Shown here in pieces: positions 1 to 7,259 of a DNA stretch of 64,000 nt. This DNA comes from Bin55 sp965220235. GTDB taxonomy: Bacteria > Pseudomonadota > Gammaproteobacteria > Pseudomonadales > Azotimanducaceae. Every line of letters begins with the position of its first letter. Within the stretch, counting starts at the first letter, position 1. A model generated the notes under the pieces. That model had not been told where the DNA came from. It was given only the letters and a program-made list of their open reading frames with translations, and ran no database searches. Both the position numbers and the translations under genes were made by a program. The stretch is from positions 3,348,001 through 3,412,000 of the forward strand of contig OZ244815.1 in assembly GCA_965220235.1 (NCBI GenBank), in the 5' to 3' direction.

Positions 1-398
1 CCAGTTAACTGAAATTCTTCTAGCAAACGCTCCATGGTTGCAGTCCGCTGTGATTTATCTAGATCTCGTCGTAATTGCAGTATCGCGATAAGGTTGTCAC
101 GTACAGTCAATCGCCTAAATACGCTTGCTTCCTGTGGTAGATACCCTAAACCCCCACGTGCTCGAACGTGCATTGGCGCGTTGGAAACGTCGACTCCATT
201 GACAGTAATCTTGCCTGAGTCCATCCTCACTAGTCCGACGATACAGTAAAAACACGTCGTTTTTCCGGCTCCGTTTGGACCGAGTAATCCCACAATCTCG
301 CCACCGCCTACATTAAGCGAGACACCTTCAACGACTCGTTTCTTACCGTAACTCTTGGTGACGTCTGTCGCCACTAGTGCATTGTCGCCGTCGCTCAA
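1..398 (-). CDS. lptB: LptB, lipopolysaccharide export ATPase (partial, C-terminal part off the window)
   Basis: Cytoplasmic ATPase of the LptB2FGC complex that drives lipopolysaccharide extraction from the inner membrane. The visible 132 codons, read on the minus strand, hold a Walker A box GPNGAGKTT about residues 39-47 and a Q-loop GYLPQEASVFRRLTV, which is the LptB-type sequence. The frame opens with a TTG at 398 whose bases overlap the lptA stop (TTGA), so translation is probably coupled; a GTG eight codons further in is an alternative start. The signature motif and Walker B lie beyond the left edge. It is the last visible gene of the caxA-kdsC-lptC-lptA-lptB run. Confidence 0.93.
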   Translation of the reverse strand, partial: MSDGDNALVATDVTKSYGKKRVVEGVSLNVGGGEIVGLLGPNGAGKTTCFYCIVGLVRMDSGKITVNGVDVSNAPMHVRARGGLGYLPQEASVFRRLTVRDNLIAILQLRRDLDKSQRTATMERLLEEFQLT

Positions 399-880
399 TC
401 TTCGTCATCCAGAACGAATTCAATCTGTTGACCATCTGTTGGGTCTGTAGAACCCGCGATCAATTCACCTGCATCCAAGTCGTACTCAATACGCTCCCCT
501 CGTATCTGATTGCCGTCTTGAAGGAGAATTACGTTACCTGAAAGCACGATGGTCTGCTCATCCACGCTATAGGTCATACTTGATGAGGATGCTGTTACGA
601 GATTCGGCTCACTTTGCGTAAATTGCACAGGCGCACCATCGGCAACGACCGCCACGATCTTCCCCGCTGCTCTCATCACCGTCATACGGTCGGCGGTCAG
701 CGTCATCGAACCTCGTTCTAACTGGACATCGCCATTGAACGACCAACTGCTATTACCGTCTGCTAAATTCGCTTGAACCGAATCCCCGACCAACCGAATT
801 TGCGCATCTTCATCTTCTGTCTGCCCCAACATAGGATGCGACGCTACGACCAAAACCGTCGCTAAAAAACTAAGAACCAA
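395..880 (-). CDS. lptA: LptA, periplasmic lipopolysaccharide transport protein
   Basis: Periplasmic bridge protein that carries lipopolysaccharide from LptC to LptD. After a hydrophobic signal segment ending near MLGQ, the protein has the OstA/LptA pattern: a D-x-V-x-A-N-L strand, NGDVQLERGSMTLTADR, then repeated short beta strands, ending in an acidic tail. The frame stays open up to 991, but that would overlap lptC by over 120 bases and put charged residues ahead of the signal peptide. I therefore prefer the TTG at 880 (161 residues), which overlaps the lptC stop. The start is not certain, and no clear ribosome binding site is visible. Confidence 0.85.
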   Translation of the reverse strand: MVLSFLATVLVVASHPMLGQTEDEDAQIRLVGDSVQANLADGNSSWSFNGDVQLERGSMTLTADRMTVMRAAGKIVAVVADGAPVQFTQSEPNLVTASSSSMTYSVDEQTIVLSGNVILLQDGNQIRGERIEYDLDAGELIAGSTDPTDGQQIEFVLDDED

Positions 881-1463
881 CCGGTACCAGTAATTCGACT
901 TGCGAATCTGTGCTTGCCGAAAATTCGATCGTTCTAGTTGCCAAATCCGCTTCAAAATGGTCGGCATGAAATTTGCTACCCCCACTCTCAACGCTAACTC
1001 TACTCATCGACTCGACGAATTGTCGACGCGGGTAAATCTTCAATGATTCCGTAGTTACCGTTATTGCCGATTGTTGATCACCTACCGATGACAAATGCAC
1101 ACTGCCACTTAATGTCAGTGATGGGTCATCGGGATGTTCTTCGTAGATTCCCTCGTTCGCCCTTAATCGCCAATCATCTTTACCTTCCGTGAAAACCATC
1201 ATCCGCAGACCAAGTATGTCAGTTCGGTCTCGTCGATCGTAGTACGTCGCTTTGTTTGCATAAATCCGGTACAACTGGGTGCCTTCGATATCGAATTGCG
1301 TAACCTCGAAACCTGATATCAACGCATCTGGCTCATCGCTAAGCGCTTGCGGAAACGGATCTAAGGCAGGGGGTTCATCTAGATTAATAAGGTAGACGAA
1401 AACAACTGCCAGACCGCTTATGAGTACGACGTAAGTCCATTTCATCTCAAGAAAGCGCGACAT
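870..1463 (-). CDS. lptC: LptC, inner-membrane lipopolysaccharide export protein
   Basis: Bitopic inner-membrane protein of the Lpt bridge. A single N-terminal membrane helix (about residues 8-26) is followed by a periplasmic beta-jellyroll: SGFEVTQFDIEGTQLYRIYA, then ANEGIYEE, LSGSVHLSS and LKIYPRRQFVES, a typical LptC order. Length 197 residues is normal for the family. The ATG at 1463 overlaps the kdsC stop by 17 bases; a second ATG at 1445, just after the kdsC stop, would give MKWTYVV at the N-terminus and is also plausible. Its stop overlaps the proposed lptA start. Confidence 0.88.
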   Translation of the reverse strand: MSRFLEMKWTYVVLISGLAVVFVYLINLDEPPALDPFPQALSDEPDALISGFEVTQFDIEGTQLYRIYANKATYYDRRDRTDILGLRMMVFTEGKDDWRLRANEGIYEEHPDDPSLTLSGSVHLSSVGDQQSAITVTTESLKIYPRRQFVESMSRVSVESGGSKFHADHFEADLATRTIEFSASTDSQVELLVPVGS

Positions 1464-1947
1464 AGAGCCGATCGCATACCTCTCTCACAGCGCCTTCACC
1501 GCCACTTCGATTCGTCACCCAATCTGCGTGTTCCTTGACACTTTCGACCGCATTCGCCACCGCTACCGAAAGACCGGCTAAACGCATCGCCGGTAGATCA
1601 GGTTCATCGTCGCCCATAAAAAGCGCTTGGTCCCCAGACAGATTGAGTTCCATCAATAGATTTGACAACGATTCTGCTTTGTTTGTGGAACCTTGTACGA
1701 GATGCGGAATGTCGAGTTCACGAGCGCGAGAAGCAACAATCGGGCTGCTTCGACCGGTGATGATGCCGATCGCTACGTTCACTCGTTGTAGTTTGCGCAA
1801 CCCGTATCCATCCTGCACGTTGAAAGTCTTGTATTCCGTACCACTCGAGTCGAATGTCAGATCTCCATTTGTCAGGACACCGTCGACGTCAAGCACGACG
1901 AGTCGGATTCGTCGTAAGCGGTCATGCAATGATTCGCTAGCCGACAC
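1447..1947 (-). CDS. kdsC: KdsC, 3-deoxy-D-manno-octulosonate 8-phosphate phosphatase
   Basis: HAD-superfamily phosphatase that makes free Kdo for the lipopolysaccharide core. Motif I is DVDGVLTNG (two aspartates), motif II ITGRSSPIV, and motif IV GDDEPDLPAM, all as in the small tetrameric KdsC group. With the GTG at 1947 the protein has 166 residues and overlaps the upstream exchanger gene by 11 bases; the frame continues to a TTG at 1977. The usual partner kdsD (arabinose-5-phosphate isomerase), often found between the exchanger and kdsC, is not here. Confidence 0.9.
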   Translation of the reverse strand: MSASESLHDRLRRIRLVVLDVDGVLTNGDLTFDSSGTEYKTFNVQDGYGLRKLQRVNVAIGIITGRSSPIVASRARELDIPHLVQGSTNKAESLSNLLMELNLSGDQALFMGDDEPDLPAMRLAGLSVAVANAVESVKEHADWVTNRSGGEGAVREVCDRLYVALS

Positions 1948-2926
1948 TAGGCTTTGCCAATTCTTGTACAACCACAATCACGATATAACCAATGTAGCCT
2001 AGCAAGAGCACCGATCCTTCAAATCGCGTCACAATCTTCTTCGAGCGAATCCCGTAAGCGAAGAGTGCTAACAACATTGTGAACGCAAACATGGTACCAA
2101 GATCGCGCCAAACCTCCGTCGTCGACAACGCGTACGGCAGAATCAAAGCCGGAATCGGCAGAACTGCCAAGATGTTCAGGATGTTTGATCCGACGACATT
2201 GCCGATCGCTATTTCTGGATGTCCTTTCGTAGCCGCCGTCATCGTCGCCGCTAGTTCCGGTAAGCTCGTACCAAGCGCGACGATCGTCAGTCCGACGACA
2301 CTGCTAGGCACACCAAAATAACCGGCTATGTACTTCGCACCGAAGACCACCATCTCAGCAGCACCCACAAGTAATAACGATCCAACGACTAACCAACTCC
2401 AAGCTTGCCGCTTGCTCATCTCCTCCAAGTCTTGAAGCTCTTCCTCCAGTCCATCGGGAAGTGCATGTCGTTTGCGTGCGGCGCGAAACATCTGATACAT
2501 CCCCGCGGCGAGCATGACAAATAAGATCACTCCGTCGATTCTGGATAGCTCGTAGTCCCATCCGAGAATACATGCCACGAGAAGGGTGGCCAGCAGTAAC
2601 CATGGCATCTCAAATTTGAGAACCGACATCGCAAACGGTAAGGGCACGACAATGGCCGTCATCCCGAGAACTAGACCGATGTTGGCGATATTCGATCCGA
2701 TTGCATTGCCAAATCCAAGACCGGAATTACCTTGAAGCGCGGCAATAAGTGTGACAACAATTTCTGGAGCTGATGTGCCGACGGACACAACGGTCAGGCC
2801 GATTAAGAGCTTTGGGACGTTCATTTGCGTAGCGATCGCGACCGCGCTCGCAACGAACTTGTCCGCACTCCATATCAGTAGAACCAATCCCCCGAGCAGA
2901 ATGAAAAATGAAAGAACTAGGAACAT
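1937..2926 (-). CDS. CaxA/YrbG-type calcium/sodium antiporter
   Basis: Inner-membrane exchanger of the K+-dependent Na+/Ca2+ antiporter family. The 329-residue protein consists almost wholly of hydrophobic helices and holds the two inverted alpha repeats with their ion-binding glutamates: SVGTSAPEIVV in the first half and ALGTSLPELAA in the second, each followed by a G-N-x-x-G-S-N-I motif (GNAIGSNIANIG and GNVVGSNILNI). The ATG at 2926 leads directly into the first membrane helix. The family is known as the first gene of the kdsD-kdsC-lpt operon in many gammaproteobacteria, and here it is followed directly by kdsC. Confidence 0.92.
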   Translation of the reverse strand: MFLVLSFFILLGGLVLLIWSADKFVASAVAIATQMNVPKLLIGLTVVSVGTSAPEIVVTLIAALQGNSGLGFGNAIGSNIANIGLVLGMTAIVVPLPFAMSVLKFEMPWLLLATLLVACILGWDYELSRIDGVILFVMLAAGMYQMFRAARKRHALPDGLEEELQDLEEMSKRQAWSWLVVGSLLLVGAAEMVVFGAKYIAGYFGVPSSVVGLTIVALGTSLPELAATMTAATKGHPEIAIGNVVGSNILNILAVLPIPALILPYALSTTEVWRDLGTMFAFTMLLALFAYGIRSKKIVTRFEGSVLLLGYIGYIVIVVVQELAKPSVG

Positions 2927-3259
2927 TCCGCAGGAATCGATCGACGCGTTAAGGCATAAATCGGATTGTATCCCGCCCCTTTTCGTTGCGTAGAGATTCG
3001 ATGAGACTTAATTTCAGAAACGGAATCTGAATCTCACTTGCAACGGTTACGGTTCTTGCAGCACACGCTTCGCTCAATGTCCGTAGCGTTGTAGATTCAC
3101 TTGCCGCTTCGAAAGTGACCATATTGGTTCAGCAAGTAACATTTCGTTTGTCGTTCGCATAGCAGCGAGGCCGTCTAAATCGGCGCTCACTCTGCATTGC
3201 ACAGTAACTCTTTGCCGTCTTTGCGGTCGAACTTAAACCTCCAATTGGTCTCGTAAACC
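2927..3259. other. intergenic region between divergent caxA and ibaG
   Basis: About 330 bases without a supportable gene. It must hold the promoters of the minus-strand caxA-lpt operon and of the plus-strand ibaG-murA operon. Short open frames here are shadows. I saw no convincing paired -35/-10 boxes, no strong dyad and no RNA gene. Confidence 0.6.
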
Positions 3260-3496
3260 CTGTTAGAAGACACGATTCGTTCGAATCTCGAACAAGAATT
3301 TCTAGATGCCGCCATCGAAATCACAGTAGATGGAAACCGCTGTCTTATTAGCGTCATCACGGCAGATTTCGAAGGTAAGTTGCGCGTACGACGCGAGCAA
3401 CGCATATACGGCTGTTTGAAAGACCTACTAGCTTCCGGGGAGCTGCATGCTGTCACAATTAATGCCAAAACCCCAATAGAAGCGAAGGCAGACTAA
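3260..3496 (+). CDS. ibaG: IbaG/BolA-family protein
   Basis: Small BolA-like protein (about 78 residues) of the IbaG type, linked in other bacteria to glutaredoxin partners, Fe-S handling and envelope stress. The sequence shows the BolA core: AIEITVDGNRC, then FEGKLRVRREQRIYGCL and SGELHAVTINAKTP, closely matching IbaG. A TAA at 3254-3256 closes the frame upstream, and no ATG, GTG or TTG occurs before the conserved region begins, so initiation must use CTG (3260) or ATT (3275, which has AGAAGA just ahead), or an error hides the real start. It ends two bases before the murA start, matching the well-known ibaG-murA pairing. Confidence 0.82.
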   Translation: MLEDTIRSNLEQEFLDAAIEITVDGNRCLISVITADFEGKLRVRREQRIYGCLKDLLASGELHAVTINAKTPIEAKAD

Positions 3497-3498
3497 CG

Positions 3499-4761
3499 GT
3501 GGAGAAGCTCCGAATCCGGGGTGGTCGTCCGCTTCACGGTCATGTGCCGATTTCAGGGGCGAAAAACGCCTCTTTACCGATGCTAGCCGCCACGCTACTG
3601 ACCTCCGATCCAGTACAAATTAGCAACGTACCGAGACTACGCGACGTTCATACGATGCTCGCTGTTTTGCAATCGCTCGGCGCGAACGCCTCTTTTTGCG
3701 GTGAAGCCGAGGTTTCAGTCCAAGCAGACAACATCAACAACCTCAAAGCCCCGTATGATCTAGTTAAGACGATGCGTGCTTCGTTCCTGGTTCTCGGCCC
3801 GCTGCTCGCACGTTTCCAGTTTGTCGAGGTATCCCTACCTGGTGGCTGCGCCATCGGTACCAGACCGATCGATCAACATCTGAAAGCCCTCGCGGCACTA
3901 GGCGCCACGATCGAGCTCAAGGAAGGCTATGTAACTGCGGAGATCGATGGTCGACTAAGAGGGTCCCTCATCGATATGGATATTGCGACTGTCACTGGAA
4001 CTCAAAACGCGCTCATGGCTGCAACCCTAGCGGAAGGGGATTCCACTATCGTGAATGCGGCTCGTGAACCAGAAATCGTCGCACTTGCGAACATGCTGAA
4101 CGATATGGGAGCAGATGTCGAGGGGGCCGGTACAGACGTAATACATGTCCATGGGAAAGAATCTCTACATGGTTGCACCGTCACGTTAATGCCAGATCGA
4201 ATCGAAGCAGGAACGTTTCTTATCGCTGGTGCCGCGACCCGTGGCTGTATCACCATAAATGGTGGTTGCCATGATCTGCTGGATGCGCCCATCGCAAAGC
4301 TCCGTCAAACCGGCGTCGAGGTCAACGTCGACGGTGACTACATCCAGCTAGACACTCACGGGGAGCAACCCCGAGCGGTGGATATTCGCACAGCGACATA
4401 TCCGGGGATTCCAACCGACCTTCAAGCTCAATTTCTTGCACTGAACTGTGTTGCCAGCGGTACCAGTCGAGTTACTGAGACAATCTTCGAGAATCGGTTT
4501 ATGCACGTACCCGAACTCGCGCGACTTGGGGCTGCGATCGAGAGCGATGGCACGACCGCCACAACAGTAGGTGTACCCCAACTCCACGGCGCCACTATCA
4601 TGGCGACCGATCTGCGTGCCTCGTCGTGTTTGGTGATCGGCGGATTGGTCGCAAGTGGCGAAACCATCGTAGATCGAGTCTATCACCTCGACCGTGGTTA
4701 TGAGCACATCGAAGCGAAATTAACCGCCGTAGGCGCGGATATTCAGCGGATCGACGAATGA
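3499..4761 (+). CDS. murA: MurA, UDP-N-acetylglucosamine 1-carboxyvinyltransferase
   Basis: Catalyses the first committed step of peptidoglycan synthesis, transferring enolpyruvate from PEP to UDP-GlcNAc in the cytoplasm. The 420 residues are full length. Visible family motifs are SGAKNASLPMLAATLL at the N-terminus, the catalytic loop GGCAIGTRPID with the PEP-binding cysteine at residue 117, and a C-terminal region ending in HLDRGYEHIEAKL. A cysteine at this position predicts fosfomycin sensitivity (family knowledge). The GTG at 3499 follows ibaG by two bases with GAAGG upstream. Its stop overlaps the hisD start (ATGA). Confidence 0.97.
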   Translation: MEKLRIRGGRPLHGHVPISGAKNASLPMLAATLLTSDPVQISNVPRLRDVHTMLAVLQSLGANASFCGEAEVSVQADNINNLKAPYDLVKTMRASFLVLGPLLARFQFVEVSLPGGCAIGTRPIDQHLKALAALGATIELKEGYVTAEIDGRLRGSLIDMDIATVTGTQNALMAATLAEGDSTIVNAAREPEIVALANMLNDMGADVEGAGTDVIHVHGKESLHGCTVTLMPDRIEAGTFLIAGAATRGCITINGGCHDLLDAPIAKLRQTGVEVNVDGDYIQLDTHGEQPRAVDIRTATYPGIPTDLQAQFLALNCVASGTSRVTETIFENRFMHVPELARLGAAIESDGTTATTVGVPQLHGATIMATDLRASSCLVIGGLVASGETIVDRVYHLDRGYEHIEAKLTAVGADIQRIDE

Positions 4762-6080
4762 TGGGTTTTTCCGTCCGACATCTCGACACGCAAAAACCAA
4801 ACTTCGAGCCAGATTTTAAGGCTTTGCTCGACTGGGACAATCGTGAAAACGCCGATATTGTTAGACGTGCTCGACAGATCGTAGACGCAATTCGCAAGGA
4901 CGGCGACGACGGGCTTGTACATTTCACCCGTGAATTCGATAAACGCGATGTGCGTACGGGAACCGACCTCAACATCACGCACGCATCCATGGTTTCGGGG
5001 TGGGATCGTTTGGAAAAAAGCGATCGAGAAAACCTGCGAGCCGCGGCTCAACGTATCCGCGATTACCATCAAAGGCAACTCCCTGAAGACTTGGATTACA
5101 CCGACGAATATGGCAACAAATTAGGCAGTCGCACAACCCCAATTTCTCGTGTAGGCGTTTATGTACCCAGCGGTCAAGCTGCGTATCCATCGACGGTCTT
5201 GATGACGCTCATACCTGCAAACATTGCAGGCGTCCCGGAGACCGTCGTTTCAGTACCGATGCCGAACGACAAGATCAGCGACCATATCTTAGGCGCGCTG
5301 CATCTCGTCGAACCCACACATGCCTTCGGTATCGGCGGCGCACAAGCCATAGCAGCGATGGCTTTTGGAACAGACACTGTGCCGAAAGTCGATAAGATCG
5401 TGGGTCCAGGCGGCGACTGGGTCGCCGCTGCGAAAAAACTCGTCTTCGGTCCTGTCGGCATCGAATCGATTGCTGGGCCCAGCGAAATACTGGTCATAAC
5501 CGATGGCTCTGTCGATCCTCGCTGGACCGCATGGGATTTGATGTCCCAAGCAGAACATGACGCAAGCGCTCAAGCCATCCTAGTGAGCCCATCCTCACAA
5601 TACCTTACCGACGTCGCTTCTCAAATTGAAGCTAATCTCGATTCATCCCCACGCGCAAACATCATTAAGCAGTCTTTGAAAAAGCGTGGAGCGTTCATTC
5701 GAACTCGTTCACTAGATGAAGCGATCGAAATCGCCAATCGGGTCGCTCCGGAGCATCTGCAATTAGCCGTTGAAAACGCACGTGATCATCTCGCGAGCAT
5801 TAGGCATGCGGGCGCGATTTTCTTAGGTCAATTTAGCGCCGAAGCTCTTGGTGACTATGTCGCGGGTCCGAGTCATGTCTTGCCAACATTTGGTACCGCA
5901 CGCTACGCATCCGTCCTTAGCGTCCAAGATTTCATGAAACGCACTTCTGTCATCGATATCACCGAATCTGGTGCCGACGCACTCGGTCGCGTAGCCAGCC
6001 AACTTGCGGAAGTTGAAGGATTGCACGCGCACGCCGAGGCCGCTCGAATTCGCCTACGGGACTACGACAGCAACCGATGA
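4758..6080 (+). CDS. hisD: HisD, histidinol dehydrogenase
   Basis: NAD-dependent four-electron oxidation of L-histidinol to L-histidine, a zinc enzyme. The 440-residue sequence has the family core GPGGDWVAAAKKLVFGPVGIE followed by AGPSEILVI, the zinc ligands in SQAEHD (Gln and His), the catalytic pair in APEHLQL (Glu-His), the Asp in GDYVAGPSHVLPT and the last His near LHAHAEA. Two adjacent ATGs (4758, 4761) overlap the murA stop; the first is given. In many gammaproteobacteria hisG lies between murA and hisD, and here it is missing. Confidence 0.96.
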   Translation: MMGFSVRHLDTQKPNFEPDFKALLDWDNRENADIVRRARQIVDAIRKDGDDGLVHFTREFDKRDVRTGTDLNITHASMVSGWDRLEKSDRENLRAAAQRIRDYHQRQLPEDLDYTDEYGNKLGSRTTPISRVGVYVPSGQAAYPSTVLMTLIPANIAGVPETVVSVPMPNDKISDHILGALHLVEPTHAFGIGGAQAIAAMAFGTDTVPKVDKIVGPGGDWVAAAKKLVFGPVGIESIAGPSEILVITDGSVDPRWTAWDLMSQAEHDASAQAILVSPSSQYLTDVASQIEANLDSSPRANIIKQSLKKRGAFIRTRSLDEAIEIANRVAPEHLQLAVENARDHLASIRHAGAIFLGQFSAEALGDYVAGPSHVLPTFGTARYASVLSVQDFMKRTSVIDITESGADALGRVASQLAEVEGLHAHAEAARIRLRDYDSNR

Positions 6081-6105
6081 CCACGTCGTACAGTGACTTC
6101 ACCCA

Positions 6106-7197
6106 GTGAGTTTCGTTGAGCACTTTCAACAACTCGTACAACAGGACTTCCAACCTGATCCTGCTCAGCTAGAAGTCGCAAAACTCTTCGATACGATCGC
6201 GACCAGTCTTATCCAGGTAGAGGCACAGTCGAGCGTTCGTCGCGTTCTCAAACGAATCTTCGGTCTACGAAGTTCTAGTCAAACCCCAAAAGGCTTATAT
6301 CTATGGGGTGGCGTTGGCCGTGGTAAGACGCTTCTAATGGATTTGTTCTATACGTGGGTACCAATAGAAGCTAAGAAACGCCTCCATTTTCATCACTTCA
6401 TGCAGATGGTTCACCAGAAACTTCACGAGTTTGAAGGTCGCGTGGATCCTCTAAGAGAAATCGCGCGTGTATTTCGCGAAGACACCTTATTGTTGTGTTT
6501 CGATGAGTTTTTCGTCGAGGATATTGGTGATGCGATGATCCTTGCCGAGCTTCTAGATGCATTATTCGACCAAGGTCTGGTATTGATCACGACCTCAAAT
6601 ACCCATCCTGCCGAGCTCTACGAAAACGGACTTCAGAGGAGTCGTTTTGTTCCAGCCATTCAATTGATCCAGGCGAATACCGTCGTACACGAAGTCGGCG
6701 GAGACCATGACTACCGACTTGAGAATTTACACAAGGGTGAAATCTATCGGCTGCAATTCCCTGTCGATGTTGATGCGATCAGAGAAGACCAGCAAACACT
6801 GCTGCATCGAGAGGTATTGGAGACGACGACGCTTATCGTTAATGGACGCGAACTCAAACCACTGTATTTCCGTGACGGTGTCGCCGGTTTTACGTTCAAT
6901 GAGTTATGTGAATCGCCAAGAAACGCTTCTGATTACATCGAACTCGCACGTCAATTCAACACCGTCGTACTGTATGACGTTCCAATCCTAGACGGATCCT
7001 CCGAAAGCGCAGCTCGTAGATTTATCGCGATGATCGACGAGTTTTACGATCGAAATGTGAACGTGATTTTTTATGCACAAGCACCGATCCAAGAGATCTA
7101 CCGAGGTCATCAGTTGAAGACGTCGTTCGAGCGCACTGTTAGCCGAGTCGTCGAAATGCAGGCAGATTCCTACCTAAGTTCAGCGCATCGAGCCTAA
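6106..7197 (+). CDS. zapE: ZapE, AFG1-like cell division ATPase
   Basis: AFG1/ZapE-family AAA-type ATPase that associates with the FtsZ ring (family knowledge). Walker A is GGVGRGKTLLMDLFY (about residues 67-81) and Walker B is LLCFDEFFVEDIGDAMIL, both characteristic. Further markers are TSNTHPAELYENGLQRSRFVPAI and the C-terminal RFIAMIDEFYDR. Length 363 residues is typical. Two nearby alternative starts are closed by in-frame stops, leaving the GTG at 6106. It follows hisD by 25 bases and may be co-transcribed. Confidence 0.95.
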   Translation: MSFVEHFQQLVQQDFQPDPAQLEVAKLFDTIATSLIQVEAQSSVRRVLKRIFGLRSSSQTPKGLYLWGGVGRGKTLLMDLFYTWVPIEAKKRLHFHHFMQMVHQKLHEFEGRVDPLREIARVFREDTLLLCFDEFFVEDIGDAMILAELLDALFDQGLVLITTSNTHPAELYENGLQRSRFVPAIQLIQANTVVHEVGGDHDYRLENLHKGEIYRLQFPVDVDAIREDQQTLLHREVLETTTLIVNGRELKPLYFRDGVAGFTFNELCESPRNASDYIELARQFNTVVLYDVPILDGSSESAARRFIAMIDEFYDRNVNVIFYAQAPIQEIYRGHQLKTSFERTVSRVVEMQADSYLSSAHRA

Positions 7198-7259
7198 TAC
7201 TGTCGATCGATGGACTTGCATCGAACATCGCTTGATCGCGCGCTTCGTCAGCTAAAATC

